NCBI RefSeq assembly: GCF_018613325.1
Contig: NZ_JAGGQJ010000027.1
Span: 1 to 57,294 of the forward strand
DNA from: Bacillus sp. ISL-34
GTDB taxonomy: Bacteria; Bacillota; Bacilli; Bacillales; DSM-1321
Reading direction: 5' to 3'
Length of the DNA: 57,294 bases
Shown here: one piece after another, positions 1 to 9,087 of the stretch
Numbering within the stretch: the first letter of the stretch is position 1
Layout of the letters: each line of letters starts with the position of its first letter
Program-made: the position numbers and the translations under genes
The notes under the pieces: model-generated
Seen by the model: only the letters and a program-made list of their open reading frames with translations
The model's database searches: none
What the model was told of the DNA's origin: nothing

Positions 1-44
1 GACATGTGGAGCTGACTGATACTAATAGATCGAGGACTTAACCA
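1..44 (+). rRNA. 23S rRNA, 3' end (partial)
   Basis: The first bases match the conserved 3' terminus of Bacillus 23S rRNA, ending in the typical CGAGGACTTAACC. The rest of the gene lies upstream of the window. The end is placed by similarity and may be off by one or two bases. Confidence 0.9.
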
Positions 45-108
45 ACGCTTTAAAAAAATGAAATACCTTCTTATTATCTAGTTTTGAAGGAACAACGTTC
101 CTTTTATG

Positions 109-224
<116 letters not shown>

Positions 225-234
225 CATTTCAAAA

Positions 235-261
235 GATCAGCCATCCGGCTGGTCTTTTTTT
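235..261 (+). terminator. rrn operon terminator
   Basis: Stem GATCAGCC/GGCTGGTC (one G-U pair) with a 4-nt loop, followed by seven T. It sits 10 nt after 5S rRNA, where the rrn transcript should end. Confidence 0.85.
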
Positions 262-398
262 GCATAATGCAAAGAAAAATCATTGGAAATAAAGGGATTA
301 TCAATTATGGAAACTTTTATAAAGACATACACGTATTGAAATTCTTCATCATACATTGTTAAAAGCATCCCCGGTTCTCTTAAACTATTTAAATTAAT

Positions 399-428
399 GT
401 ATGCGAACAATGGTTTTTGGGGAGAATG
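399..428 (+). promoter_or_regulatory. sigma-F-type promoter of csfB
   Basis: GTATG at 399-403, a 15-nt spacer, then GGGGAGAATG at 419-428, which fits the sigma-F -10 pattern GGnnAnAnT exactly. Transcription would start near 435, which rules out upstream in-frame ATG codons at 401 and 434 as csfB starts. csfB is a sigma-F gene in B. subtilis. Confidence 0.75.
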
Positions 429-445
429 CAGGTATGGAGGTGGAG

Positions 446-652
446 ATGTTGGGGACAACAACAACCAAAACAACGGCAGGGGAAATGTGCGCGGTTTGTG
501 AACAAATAAAAGGGATGGGTATACATCTATATACGACTTTTATTTGTGAGGAGTGCGAAAAGGATATGATCGGGACGGATACGAACGATCCCAAGTACCA
601 ATATTACTTAAAGCAATTAAGAAAAGTCACTAATCCTGAAATATTATCATGA
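446..652 (+). CDS. csfB: Anti-sigma factor CsfB (Gin)
   Basis: A 68-residue protein like B. subtilis CsfB/Gin, the small zinc protein that binds sigma-G (and sigma-E) and keeps it inactive until the right sporulation stage and compartment. Two Cys-x-x-Cys pairs (residues 15/18 and 34/37) should bind zinc, and the segment GIHLYTTFICEEC is characteristic. The open frame extends upstream to 401, but the sigma-F promoter overlaps that part. ATG 446 follows GGAGG at 436-440 and gives the family's usual length (64 residues in B. subtilis). Its place just after an rrn operon matches B. subtilis. Monocistronic, with its own terminator. Confidence 0.9.
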   Translation: MLGTTTTKTTAGEMCAVCEQIKGMGIHLYTTFICEECEKDMIGTDTNDPKYQYYLKQLRKVTNPEILS

Positions 653-677
653 AAAAATAGTTTGTGGAAAGTTAAAG

Positions 678-728
678 AGTCAGAGAAAAAAGAAATGGTG
701 TGTTTCTTTAGTCTCTGATTCTTTTTTT
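678..728 (+). terminator. csfB terminator
   Basis: Inverted repeat built from AGTCAGAGA/TCTCTGATT with an inner AAAGAAA/TTTCTTT arm, followed by a run of T. It separates csfB from yaaO. Confidence 0.8.
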
Positions 729-878
729 GGTACTTTAGAAGAATGCTTGCCAATATGTTTCAAGCTCCAACCAGACTGTTCGGGGATACATAATCGCCTT
801 TCTGTTGTCGCAATATGAGATAAAATTGAACTTATTTGATAAAATGAAAAAAATACTATGATATGAGGGAAGAGAAAA

Positions 879-2333
879 ATGAATCAATCTCAGACACCAT
901 TGTTTGATGCAATGAGTGCTTTTCATAAAAAAAGCCCAATATCTCTGCATGTCCCAGGACATAAAAATGGGTGGGTGTTTAGTAAAAAGGGCCAAGCCTT
1001 ATACAATCCCCTGCTTGGTATTGATGCCACGGAGATAAGCGGTTTAGATGACCTGCATGCTCCAGAGGGCGCCATTTTAAAGTCCGAGCAACTACTCGCT
1101 GACCTATATGGGGTAAAGCGGAGTTACTTTCTCGTTAATGGGTCAACCGTAGGCAACATTGCCATGATTCTTGCTACCTGCCGGGAAGGCGATAAGGTCC
1201 TTGTCCAAAGAAACTGCCATAAATCAATTTTACATGGATTGATGTTAGCGAATGTACAACCGATCTTTTTACAACCGGATTATTATGAGAAATGGGGCAT
1301 TGCTGGCGGTGTGGGATCAACATTAATTGAAGAAGCCTTGAGTGTACATCCAGATGTAAAAGCCATCATTGTTACATATCCTAATTATTATGGTCTTGGT
1401 GAGGACCTGACGGAAATGGTAAGACTCGCACATCAAAAGGGGATTCTTGTGCTGGTGGACGAGGCACATGGCGCTCATTTTCAGTTAGGCAGTCCGTTTC
1501 CAAAGCCGGCCATTTTGGCAGGGGCAGATGCCGTTGTCCATTCAGCGCATAAAACACTGCCGGCCATGACGATGGGGTCATTTCTTCATGTGAATTCATC
1601 CTTGGTTGATGTCGATCAAGTATCATTCTATTTACAAATGCTTCAGTCGAGCAGTCCATCTTACCCGATTATGGGATCGCTCGACTTGGCAAGGGCCTAC
1701 TTAGCCGGTTTTACATCAGAAGATAAAAGTTCACTTATTGAAAAGATATCAGATTTCAGAGGGGAATTAGGTGCCCTGCAAACAGTAAGGGTGCTGGAGG
1801 CGCCACTAGGCACCTCGGCAGACCCGTTGAAAGTAGTCATTCAATCAACAAATGGTTTAAGCGGGTTTGAGTTACAGCAGCTATATGAAGCCGAAGGCAT
1901 TTTTACGGAATTGGCTGACCCTGATAATTTATTAATGATTTTACCTTTATTAAAAATGGGTACCGAATTTCCTTTTCATGAAATCGTTCAAACTATAAAA
2001 AGTGCCACTGAAGGAAGAATTGGAAACAAGGAAGCAGATCTTGGGGTCAACTGGCCTGATCGAAGGTCAATGACAGGACTTGAAATGCCATACTCCGTCA
2101 TGAAGCATAGTAAATCAAAACCTGTCGCATTAAGGAAAGCAGTGGGTGAGGTATCTGCTGAGATGGTCATTCCTTATCCGCCGGGCATCCCTTTAATTAT
2201 GTCCGGGGAAATGATTACTCCTGAGCATATATCCATTTTGGGAAGCCTGCTAGAACTGGGATCAAGGTTTCATGGCGGTTCCTCCCTTTCAAATGGAGAA
2301 TTGATCGTTTATGAAAGCGGGCAGACTGGTTAA
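879..2333 (+). CDS. yaaO: Orn/Lys/Arg decarboxylase family protein YaaO
   Basis: 484 residues, fold-type I PLP-dependent decarboxylase of the Orn/Lys/Arg group (B. subtilis YaaO is 480). Visible motifs are VNGSTVGN near residue 87, the cofactor Asp in DEAHGAH (194-200) and the Schiff-base lysine K225 in SAHKTLPAMTMGS. The C-terminal third matches the family's small C-terminal domain. The substrate cannot be read from the sequence; relatives act on arginine or lysine, and YaaO's reaction is not settled. Start ATG 879 follows a purine-rich GAGGGA site. In B. subtilis xpaC and yaaN precede it; here they are absent. tmk follows after 39 nt and is probably cotranscribed. Confidence 0.85.
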   Translation: MNQSQTPLFDAMSAFHKKSPISLHVPGHKNGWVFSKKGQALYNPLLGIDATEISGLDDLHAPEGAILKSEQLLADLYGVKRSYFLVNGSTVGNIAMILATCREGDKVLVQRNCHKSILHGLMLANVQPIFLQPDYYEKWGIAGGVGSTLIEEALSVHPDVKAIIVTYPNYYGLGEDLTEMVRLAHQKGILVLVDEAHGAHFQLGSPFPKPAILAGADAVVHSAHKTLPAMTMGSFLHVNSSLVDVDQVSFYLQMLQSSSPSYPIMGSLDLARAYLAGFTSEDKSSLIEKISDFRGELGALQTVRVLEAPLGTSADPLKVVIQSTNGLSGFELQQLYEAEGIFTELADPDNLLMILPLLKMGTEFPFHEIVQTIKSATEGRIGNKEADLGVNWPDRRSMTGLEMPYSVMKHSKSKPVALRKAVGEVSAEMVIPYPPGIPLIMSGEMITPEHISILGSLLELGSRFHGGSSLSNGELIVYESGQTG

Positions 2334-2372
2334 AATGTTATACTACAAACAAAGAACCTTGGAGGTACATCG

Positions 2373-3014
2373 ATGAAACGTGGTATTTTTATAACAATGG
2401 AAGGGCCTGAGGGTGCCGGGAAAACAACAATTACCCAAATGCTTGGCAAGGCTCTGCAACAAGAAGGCTACCAAGTACTATTAACGCGTGAGCCAGGTGG
2501 AGTTCCCATTTCGGAGCAAATCAGGGAAGTGATCCTTAATAAAGATAATACAGCCATGGACTCGAGAACAGAGGCTTTATTATACGCAGCAGCAAGGCGT
2601 CAGCATTTAGTGGAAGTGGTCATGCCTGAGTTGGAACGGGGGGGAATTGTCCTCTGTGACCGATTTATAGACAGCTCGTTAGCCTATCAGGGCCATGCAA
2701 GGGGTTTGGATATAGAAGAAGTTTACAATATCAATAAATTCGCAATTGGAGATATGATGCCAGATGCCACGTTCTTTTTTGATATCGACCCAGAAGAGGG
2801 GTTGAGACGTATCCAGTCCAATGGGGAAAGGGAAGTGAACCGGCTGGATCTTGAAGCCCTCGACTTCCATAAAAAAGTTTGTGAGGGGTATCAGTTCATT
2901 ATAAATAGATGGAAAGACCGTTTCATCATCGTGGATGCAGGCCGGACAATAGATGAAGTCTTTGAGGAAACGAAAGCCGGCTTGTTGGATTTTTTAGCGA
3001 AAGCGGGAAACTGA
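2373..3014 (+). CDS. tmk: Thymidylate kinase
   Basis: 213 residues (212 in B. subtilis). Phosphorylates dTMP to dTDP with ATP in the cytoplasm, an essential step of dTTP synthesis. The P-loop GPEGAGKT is at residues 11-18, LTREPGG at 37-43 and the DRF motif at 96-98 ([13 protein letters not shown]). Strong GGAGG site 10 nt before ATG 2373. It starts the conserved run tmk-darA-yaaR-holB-ricT-yabA. Confidence 0.97.
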   Translation: MKRGIFITMEGPEGAGKTTITQMLGKALQQEGYQVLLTREPGGVPISEQIREVILNKDNTAMDSRTEALLYAAARRQHLVEVVMPELERGGIVLCDRFIDSSLAYQGHARGLDIEEVYNINKFAIGDMMPDATFFFDIDPEEGLRRIQSNGEREVNRLDLEALDFHKKVCEGYQFIINRWKDRFIIVDAGRTIDEVFEETKAGLLDFLAKAGN

Positions 3015-3066
3015 ATATATAGGTTTCCATATTATTCAACCAATACTATTCCAGGCAAGGACTAGT

Positions 3067-3075
3067 TGATATAAT
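3067..3075 (+). promoter_or_regulatory. Extended -10 promoter before darA
   Basis: TGATATAAT is a perfect TATAAT with the TG-n extension. No good -35 is visible, as is common for extended -10 promoters. It lies 41 nt before darA and could drive darA-yaaR-holB-ricT-yabA separately from tmk. Confidence 0.5.
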
Positions 3076-3113
3076 GGAGTTAGTAAAAATTCAGAGTAAC
3101 CGGAGGATGATGA

Positions 3114-3446
<333 letters not shown>

Positions 3447-3470
3447 CGGTAAGTTTCAGGGAGGTTCATT

Positions 3471-3911
3471 ATGAAAATCAACCATGATATCCCTATTAAG
3501 CTTGATAAATCGCGTCAGGATGCCAAACAGTTTCAAACCGGGAATGGAAGATTTCAACAAATGGTCCAGACACAGGATCAAAAGATGCAAATCCAAACAT
3601 TAAACCGTTTGATAGGCGATATTGAAGGGGCGGGTCAGCGTTTAGTAAGGTCACGTACTTTTAGGGAATTGGCAAAATATAAAGCATTGGTGAAACGGTT
3701 TGTTAAAGAAGCGGTTGAATATGGACTTGAACTGAAGCAATCCACGAGCTGGAACGAATATGGACAGAGCCGGCCGTTGAAAACCGTGGAAACGATAGAT
3801 GTAAGATTGGTTGAGTTAAGCGAGGAAATTCTTAATAAAGAGAAAAGCTCGCTTGAAATATTGGAAATGATCGGCGAGATTAAAGGTCTTCTGATTAATT
3901 TATATACTTAA
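3471..3911 (+). CDS. yaaR: YaaR family protein (DUF327)
   Basis: 146 residues, almost the size of B. subtilis YaaR. All-helical, strongly charged, no signal peptide or membrane segment, so cytoplasmic. Function unknown. Its conserved place between darA and holB suggests a link with signalling or replication, but nothing in the sequence fixes a role. GGGAGG precedes ATG 3471. Confidence 0.88.
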   Translation: MKINHDIPIKLDKSRQDAKQFQTGNGRFQQMVQTQDQKMQIQTLNRLIGDIEGAGQRLVRSRTFRELAKYKALVKRFVKEAVEYGLELKQSTSWNEYGQSRPLKTVETIDVRLVELSEEILNKEKSSLEILEMIGEIKGLLINLYT

Positions 3912-3925
3912 GTGAGTTGATGGTT

Positions 3926-4924
3926 TTGGATAAAACATGGCAGGACATGAGTGAAATTCAGCCGCAGGTAATGACGATGCTGCAAAATAGCATAACGAAG
4001 AACAGGGTGGCTCATGCGTATTTATTTGAAGGGGAAAAAGGGACGGGTAAGCAAGAGATAAGCAATGTCTTTGCCAAAAGCTTACTATGTGAGGCCCCGA
4101 CAGCAGGTTATGAGCCATGCGAACTTTGTCGGAATTGCAAACGGATTTCAAGTGGGAATCATCCTGATGTCCATTTGATAGCAAAAGACGGTCTCTCAAT
4201 AAAGAAAGAACAAATCAAGGGACTTCAGGAAGAATTTTCAAAAAAAAGCGTAGAGGCAGATCGAAAGGTTTATATGATTGCCGATGCGGACAAAATGTCG
4301 GTGGGGGCAGCCAACAGTCTATTGAAATTTTTGGAAGAACCTTCGGCTGATACTGTAGCAATATTGATGACCGAACAGCTTCAGAGGATTCTACCGACTA
4401 TATTATCTAGGTGCCAAGTGATTTCGTTCAAGCCATTATCTCCGGAGAATGTGAAACGGAAGCTGATAGAACAGGAGTTAGAACCACAGCTGGCCTCGGT
4501 CATCGCACACATAACACAAAATGTGGAAGCTGGAATCGAGCTTAGCCATGATGAATGGTTTGTACAAGCTCAAAAAATAGTGGTAAAATTATATGAAGTG
4601 TTAAAACTCAATTCCTTGAAGGCATTGCTGTACCTTCAGACGGATTGGTCCACACACTTTAAAGAAAGAGAACAGGTAGACAGAGGTCTTGATTTGTTAC
4701 TTCTTATATATAAGGATTTATTATACATTCAGTTGGACAAAAAGGACTTCGTTGTATTCCAAAATAAACTGAAGGAATTTGAAACTCACGCTCTTCATCT
4801 TTCCCCAAGACGCCTTGCTGAACATATGGGTTGCATTTTGGAAGCAAAAAGGAAGCTGATGTCCAACACGAATCCACAGCTGTTGATGGAACAGCTTGTG
4901 CTGAATTTGCAGGAGGGATCATGA
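3926..4924 (+). CDS. holB: DNA polymerase III delta' subunit
   Basis: About 332 residues, clamp-loader delta' subunit acting with DnaX and HolA to load the sliding clamp. N-terminal AAA+ domain with a P-loop GEKGTGKQ near residue 40, then a four-cysteine zinc module (CEAPTAGYEPCELCRNC) and LLKFLEEPS. Start is uncertain. TTG 3926 lies 9 nt after AAGTGAG and gives the N-terminus MDKTWQDM, which aligns without a gap to B. subtilis MAISWKEM; ATG 3920 and TTG 3917 are alternatives but sit too close to that site. One base separates its stop from ricT, so translation is probably coupled. Confidence 0.93.
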   Translation: MDKTWQDMSEIQPQVMTMLQNSITKNRVAHAYLFEGEKGTGKQEISNVFAKSLLCEAPTAGYEPCELCRNCKRISSGNHPDVHLIAKDGLSIKKEQIKGLQEEFSKKSVEADRKVYMIADADKMSVGAANSLLKFLEEPSADTVAILMTEQLQRILPTILSRCQVISFKPLSPENVKRKLIEQELEPQLASVIAHITQNVEAGIELSHDEWFVQAQKIVVKLYEVLKLNSLKALLYLQTDWSTHFKEREQVDRGLDLLLLIYKDLLYIQLDKKDFVVFQNKLKEFETHALHLSPRRLAEHMGCILEAKRKLMSNTNPQLLMEQLVLNLQEGS

Positions 4925-4925
4925 T

Positions 4926-5756
4926 TTGTATGATGTTGTAGGTGTCCGTTTTAAAAAGGCGGGCAAAATATACTACTTCGATCCGGGTGAATTCACTATT
5001 CCTAAGGACGATTTTGTAATAGTGGAGACTGTCCGCGGTGTTGAATTCGGTAAAGTCGTTACAGCCCGTAAACAAGTAGATGAAAACGATGTTGTCCTGC
5101 CATTGAAAAAAGTACTTCGGGTCGCTGATGCAAAAGATAAGCTGATTGTAGACGAGAACAAGGCGGCTGCAGAAGAGGCTTATTCTATATGTTGTCAAAA
5201 GGTTATAGAGCATAAGCTGGATATGAAGCTGGTTGATGTGTCATATACTTTCGACAGAAATAAAGTCGTATTTTATTTTACAGCGGATGGTCGCGTGGAT
5301 TTCCGTGATTTAGTCAAAGATTTAGCTGCCATATTCAGAACCCGCATAGAACTGCGCCAAATTGGGGTAAGGGATGAGGCAAAGATGCTTGGTGGCATCG
5401 GACCTTGTGGCAGAATGCTTTGTTGCTCCACATTTCTTGGGGATTTTGAACCGGTTTCCATCAAAATGGCGAAGGATCAGAATTTATCATTAAACCCTAC
5501 AAAAATCTCAGGTTTATGCGGTCGATTGATGTGCTGTCTGAAATATGAAAATGATGAGTATGAAAGTGCGAAGGAAATGCTTCCTGATTTAGGTGAAATG
5601 ATTAATACGCCTGGTGGCAAAGGCAAGGTAGTGGGGCTTAATATTCTAGAACGCGTACTTCAGATTGAACTAATCGAGCAAGAAAGAGTATTAGAGTATA
5701 CTCTAGATGAGATTCTTAAAGAGGGAGCCGTTTCTATTCAAGCCACAGATTATTAA
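4926..5756 (+). CDS. ricT: RicT (YaaT), PSP1-domain regulator
   Basis: 276 residues, matching B. subtilis RicT. RicT forms the Y-complex with RicA (YmcA) and RicF (YlbF), which binds Fe-S clusters and acts with RNase Y in mRNA processing, affecting competence, sporulation and biofilm decisions. The conserved cysteine blocks [12 protein letters not shown] and GLCGRLMCC are the expected cluster ligands. The start is TTG 4926, giving [13 protein letters not shown] as in B. subtilis ([13 protein letters not shown]); the site AGGAGG lies inside the end of holB. yabA follows after 14 nt. Confidence 0.95.
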   Translation: MYDVVGVRFKKAGKIYYFDPGEFTIPKDDFVIVETVRGVEFGKVVTARKQVDENDVVLPLKKVLRVADAKDKLIVDENKAAAEEAYSICCQKVIEHKLDMKLVDVSYTFDRNKVVFYFTADGRVDFRDLVKDLAAIFRTRIELRQIGVRDEAKMLGGIGPCGRMLCCSTFLGDFEPVSIKMAKDQNLSLNPTKISGLCGRLMCCLKYENDEYESAKEMLPDLGEMINTPGGKGKVVGLNILERVLQIELIEQERVLEYTLDEILKEGAVSIQATDY

Positions 5757-5770
5757 GGTGGTGGGAGAGC

Positions 5771-6145
5771 GTGGATAAGAAAGATATTTTTGAGTCGGTG
5801 ACCAATATGGAAACCCAGATAGGCCAATTATATAAGCAGCTTGGAGAATTGAAGCAGAACTTAGCTGAAATCCTTGAGGAAAATCAGTCGCTCAAGCTGG
5901 AGAACAAGCATTTGCGCCATCGATTGGGCCTTGTGGAAGTCGAAACTGAGCCTGCTGCAGTAAAGGTCAAACAAAAAGTGAAAAACCGTACAGCAAGTGC
6001 GGACAAGGTTATGGATATCGGGGAAGGCTATGATAATTTAGCCCGTATCTATCAAGAAGGCTTTCATATTTGCAATCTGCATTTTGGCAGTTTGCGAAAA
6101 GAAGGGGATTGCCTGTTCTGTTTATCTTTTTTAAACAAGAAGTAA
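5771..6145 (+). CDS. yabA: Replication initiation control protein YabA
   Basis: 124 residues. YabA binds DnaA and DnaN and limits re-initiation at oriC. The N-terminal half (about 1-65) is a coiled coil rich in leucine heptads (tetramerisation). A basic linker and a C-terminal zinc domain follow, with H-x-C and C-x-x-C ligands in [11 protein letters not shown]...DCLFC. GTG start at 5771 after GGTGGTGGGAG. Usual neighbour of holB and ricT. Confidence 0.95.
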   Translation: MDKKDIFESVTNMETQIGQLYKQLGELKQNLAEILEENQSLKLENKHLRHRLGLVEVETEPAAVKVKQKVKNRTASADKVMDIGEGYDNLARIYQEGFHICNLHFGSLRKEGDCLFCLSFLNKK

Positions 6146-6217
6146 TAATGGAATAATATAAAAGATGTTCCATCTCTTTTACGTGATAGATAGACCGTTT
6201 ACAATATATAGTGATTC

Positions 6218-6253
6218 GGGGTCTGACGCATACTATGAGTCAGACCCCTTTTT
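6218..6253 (+). terminator. Terminator with perfect GGGGTCTGAC arms
   Basis: GGGGTCTGAC and GTCAGACCCC form a perfect 10-bp stem with an 11-nt loop, followed by five T. It ends the tmk-to-yabA run. The GC-rich arms in AT-rich surroundings resemble a dispersed palindromic repeat. Confidence 0.8.
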
Positions 6254-6324
6254 GTACGATAGTAATGTCGAAGCATGGACCCTAAACATGCTTTTTTCCA
6301 TACATGATTAGGAGGGTAACAGCA

Positions 6325-7068
6325 ATGGTAGAACTTAAAGGAGATGAGCGCCTGGATTATCTATTGGCTGAGAATTTAAGGATCATCCAGAGCCCGTCGG
6401 TGTTCTCTTTTTCATTAGATGCCGTTTTATTATCAAGGTTCGTAAATGTCCCGATCCAAAAAGGGAAAATCGTAGATCTTTGCTCAGGGAATGGGGTCAT
6501 ACCTTTGCTGCTGAGTACAAGAACGAAAGGGAAAATTACCGGTGTTGAAATTCAGGAACGGTTATATGACATGGCCCAGAGGAGCATGGACTATAATGGG
6601 GTATCCTCCCAGATCGAGATGATTCATGGGGATATAAAGGAAATTCCAAAACAGATAGGGTATAGCAAATATGATGTCGTTACTTGCAATCCACCCTATT
6701 TCCCGACGCCATCTATCGAGGAAATTAACAAAAATGAGCATTTTGCAATTGCCCGACATGAATTAATGTGTAATCTAGAGGACGTCATGCGTGTTTCAAG
6801 TCAGTTGCTGCGTCAAGGTGGGAAAGCGGCATTCGTTCATAGGCCGGGCCGTCTGATGGATATCCTCCATTTCATGAGGATGTACAGAATTGAACCGAAG
6901 CGACTGCAATTCGTTTATCCAAAGGCTTCAAAAGAAGCGAATACGATTCTTATTGAAGGGATAAAGGACGGCAATCCTGATTTGAAGATTCTTCCTCCGC
7001 TTGTTGTATATAATGATCAAAATGAGTATAATCCGGAAATCAGAAGGATTTTATATGGAGAAGAATAA
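6325..7068 (+). CDS. trmN6: tRNA1(Val) (adenine(37)-N6)-methyltransferase
   Basis: 247 residues (B. subtilis YabB is also 247). Class I SAM-dependent methyltransferase modifying A37 of valine tRNA. The SAM-binding region is [14 protein letters not shown] and the catalytic N6-adenine motif is NPPY in [11 protein letters not shown]. The open frame starts at 6304, but AGGAGGG lies inside that part and ATG 6325 is correctly spaced. Its 3' end overlaps yazA, whose start lies inside it. Confidence 0.93.
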   Translation: MVELKGDERLDYLLAENLRIIQSPSVFSFSLDAVLLSRFVNVPIQKGKIVDLCSGNGVIPLLLSTRTKGKITGVEIQERLYDMAQRSMDYNGVSSQIEMIHGDIKEIPKQIGYSKYDVVTCNPPYFPTPSIEEINKNEHFAIARHELMCNLEDVMRVSSQLLRQGGKAAFVHRPGRLMDILHFMRMYRIEPKRLQFVYPKASKEANTILIEGIKDGNPDLKILPPLVVYNDQNEYNPEIRRILYGEE

Positions 7069-7315
7069 GCATTATTTTTATGTTTTAAAATGCAGGGACG
7101 GCAGTTATTATGCTGGGTATACAAATAATTTGGACCGTAGGATTGATGCTCATAATCAAGGCAGGGGTGCAAAGTATACACGAGGACGGACCCCGGTTGA
7201 ACTGATTTATCATGAAATATTCGAAACACAGACATTGGCCATGCAGGCTGAATATAAATTCAAGCAATTAACAAGAAAACAAAAGCAAAAGTGGATGGCA
7301 AAGGAGGATACATGA
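7055..7315 (+). CDS. yazA: GIY-YIG domain protein YazA
   Basis: 86 residues, a stand-alone GIY-YIG nuclease-fold domain (UPF0213 family). The motif appears as FYVLKC...[16 protein letters not shown], with catalytic-type Tyr, Arg and a downstream Glu. Biological role unknown; it lacks the DNA-binding domains of homing endonucleases or UvrC. The open frame reaches back to 7001, but ATG 7055 follows AAGGA and gives the family length. It overlaps trmN6 by 14 nt and is followed one base later by rsmI. Confidence 0.88.
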   Translation: MEKNKHYFYVLKCRDGSYYAGYTNNLDRRIDAHNQGRGAKYTRGRTPVELIYHEIFETQTLAMQAEYKFKQLTRKQKQKWMAKEDT

Positions 7316-7316
7316 T

Positions 7317-8201
7317 ATGTGGCAGCAAAAGAGTTTTGAGAAAGAAGGATTGGAGCCAGCTCTATATCTGGTTCCTACACCGATAGGAAACCTTGAGGAT
7401 ATGAGTTTCCGGGCTTTAAGAATCTTAAAGGAAGCGGATGTCATTGCTGCTGAGGACACGCGAAATACAAAGAAATTATGCAACTACTTTGAAATTTCGA
7501 CACCTATCGTCAGTTACCATGAACATAATAAGGAGTATAGTGGGAAGCAGATGCTTGAGAGGCTTCGATCTGGAGAGGTCATCGCATTGGTAAGTGATGC
7601 TGGCTTGCCGACGATATCCGATCCGGGATATGAACTTGTCAAAGAAGCCATTGCTGAACAGTTTAAGGTCATCCCGTTGCCGGGGGCCAATGCTGCATTA
7701 ACTGCATTGATCGCATCTGGACTGACTCCGCAGCCTTTTTACTTTTATGGCTTTCTACAACGGGGAGCAAAAGAAAAAAAGCAGGAGCTGGAAAAATTAA
7801 AAAAAATGGAATCGACTTGGATCGTTTATGAATCACCACATCGACTGAAAGAAACATTGAAACATATGCATGAAATTTTAGGTGACCGTCAAATAGTATT
7901 ATGCCGAGAATTAACCAAGAAGTTTGAAGAGTTCATTCGAGGAACTGTTAGTGAAGCATTGACATGGGCGATGGAATCCGAAATTCGCGGTGAGTTCTGT
8001 TTAATTATAGAAGGAGGGCAATGGTCGGAGGATGAACCTGAAGAAGCTTGGTGGATGGCCCTTGACATCGTCGGTCATGTTAAGCATTATATGGAAACCA
8101 AGCAGCTCACTTCAAAGGACGCAATCAAGCAGGTCGCGAAAGATCGTAATATGCAAAAACGCGATGTATATCAAGCGTATCATATTGATATACAAGAATA
8201 A
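7317..8201 (+). CDS. rsmI: 16S rRNA (cytidine(1402)-2'-O)-methyltransferase
   Basis: 294 residues, tetrapyrrole-methylase-fold SAM enzyme that 2'-O-methylates C1402 in the 16S decoding centre. The start LYLVPTPIGNLEDM is diagnostic, followed by ADVIAAEDTRNT and VSDAGLPTISDPG, which bind SAM and RNA. AAGGAGG lies 8 nt before ATG 7317. Last gene of trmN6-yazA-rsmI, all acting on or near translation; ends at a bidirectional terminator shared with abrB. Confidence 0.95.
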   Translation: MWQQKSFEKEGLEPALYLVPTPIGNLEDMSFRALRILKEADVIAAEDTRNTKKLCNYFEISTPIVSYHEHNKEYSGKQMLERLRSGEVIALVSDAGLPTISDPGYELVKEAIAEQFKVIPLPGANAALTALIASGLTPQPFYFYGFLQRGAKEKKQELEKLKKMESTWIVYESPHRLKETLKHMHEILGDRQIVLCRELTKKFEEFIRGTVSEALTWAMESEIRGEFCLIIEGGQWSEDEPEEAWWMALDIVGHVKHYMETKQLTSKDAIKQVAKDRNMQKRDVYQAYHIDIQE

Positions 8202-8210
8202 TAAACATAA

Positions 8211-8239
8211 AAAAAACTTCCGAAGACCGGAAGTTTTTT
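8211..8239. terminator. Bidirectional terminator between rsmI and abrB
   Basis: A perfect 12-bp inverted repeat, AAAAAACTTCCG/CGGAAGTTTTTT, with a 5-nt loop. The A/T arms give a U run on both strands, so it can end both rsmI and the convergent abrB. Confidence 0.9.
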
Positions 8240-8247
8240 CATTTCAT

Positions 8248-8532
8248 TTATTTAGAAGCAGTGAAGTTTTGTTGAATTTCTTGAATAAGTAATTCTGCAC
8301 CTTCACGACTAAGAATCAATTTACCATTTGCAAGTGTAAGGTTGTTATCGGAAACTTCACCAGTAACTTGGCAAGTCATGTTTGGTTTGTATTTTTTCAA
8401 GATGATGCGCTCATCATCAACATAGATTTCAAGAGCATCTTTCTCAGCGATACCCAATGTACGACGAAGTTCGATTGGAATAACCACCCGGCCTAACTCA
8501 TCAACTTTACGAACAATACCTGTAGATTTCAT
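8248..8532 (-). CDS. abrB: Transition-state regulator AbrB
   Basis: 94 residues. Swapped-hairpin DNA-binding protein that represses many stationary-phase genes (spoVG and sigH regulon members among them) during growth. The N-terminal domain (1-53), beginning MKSTGIVRKVDELGRVVIP, is almost identical to B. subtilis AbrB; the C-terminal part handles tetramer assembly. AGGAG precedes ATG. The upstream region has a consensus sigma-A promoter and tandem Spo0A boxes, so repression by phosphorylated Spo0A is expected. The only minus-strand protein gene here. Confidence 0.97.
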   Translation of the reverse strand: MKSTGIVRKVDELGRVVIPIELRRTLGIAEKDALEIYVDDERIILKKYKPNMTCQVTGEVSDNNLTLANGKLILSREGAELLIQEIQQNFTASK

Positions 8533-8580
8533 TTATAATTTCTCCTCTCAGTTACAATCTAGTACCCTATTTCTATTTTT

Positions 8581-8599
8581 TTCGCCAATATTCGACAAA
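8581..8599 (-). promoter_or_regulatory. Tandem Spo0A boxes at abrB
   Basis: Read on the minus strand, TTTGTCGAA is followed directly by TATTGGCGAA, that is one perfect 0A box and one imperfect copy 10 nt on. They lie just downstream of the predicted abrB transcription start, as in B. subtilis, where Spo0A~P represses abrB. Confidence 0.85.
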
Positions 8600-8614
8600 T
8601 TTTTTTATAAATTT

Positions 8615-8643
8615 ATAATACCAGCCATTCCCAAATTCGTCAA
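8615..8643 (-). promoter_or_regulatory. abrB sigma-A promoter
   Basis: On the minus strand TTGACG, a 17-nt spacer, then TATTAT. The start would fall near 8608, immediately before the 0A boxes. Confidence 0.8.
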
Positions 8644-8777
8644 TGATTTATTTTCATTTTTTTGTAAGAAATAGCATGGCCGATTTCGTGTAACAAAAAC
8701 GCTTTTAAAGGGAAGAAATCGATTATGTCTTTAATAAAGAAAAGGCAGGCTACAAAGAACTCCTCACTTCACCAGAT

Positions 8778-8786
8778 TTCGACAAA
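8778..8786 (-). promoter_or_regulatory. Additional perfect Spo0A box
   Basis: TTTGTCGAA on the minus strand, about 135 bp upstream of the abrB -35. It matches the TTTGTCRAA consensus at all nine positions. The rest of the 600-bp abrB-metG gap is AT-rich and holds no gene I can support. Confidence 0.4.
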
Positions 8787-9087
8787 GTGTACCAAATAAA
8801 ACATACTTCATTATTATATGATTAAATATAATTTAGTTTCAAAACAAAAGTTCTGAATTAAGGATAATTTTCTGAAAAAGTTTATGAATATGTGAGTTGT
8901 TGCACAAAAAAAGAAATTTAGGTATATTTTGTTGAGGTAAGAGGTAATGCTGTCATAAGGGAAGTTCACGTCCAGGACACTTATTTTTAAATATAATTTT
9001 TTAATTCTATCAACATGATGATTAGATTAGTGATTATTGTCGCATATAGCGTTAAAATAGAGATAATAACTTATATATATTCTTATT

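Noticed and set aside
4704..5213. 169-codon minus-strand frame across holB-ricT.
   Set aside because: Spans the junction of two well-supported genes; shadow.
8725..8799. 24-codon frame (MSLIKKRQATK...) between abrB and metG, with AAAGGGAAG 9 nt upstream.
   Set aside because: The ribosome site is imperfect, there is no clear promoter, and no family match is known to me; chance frames of this size are common.
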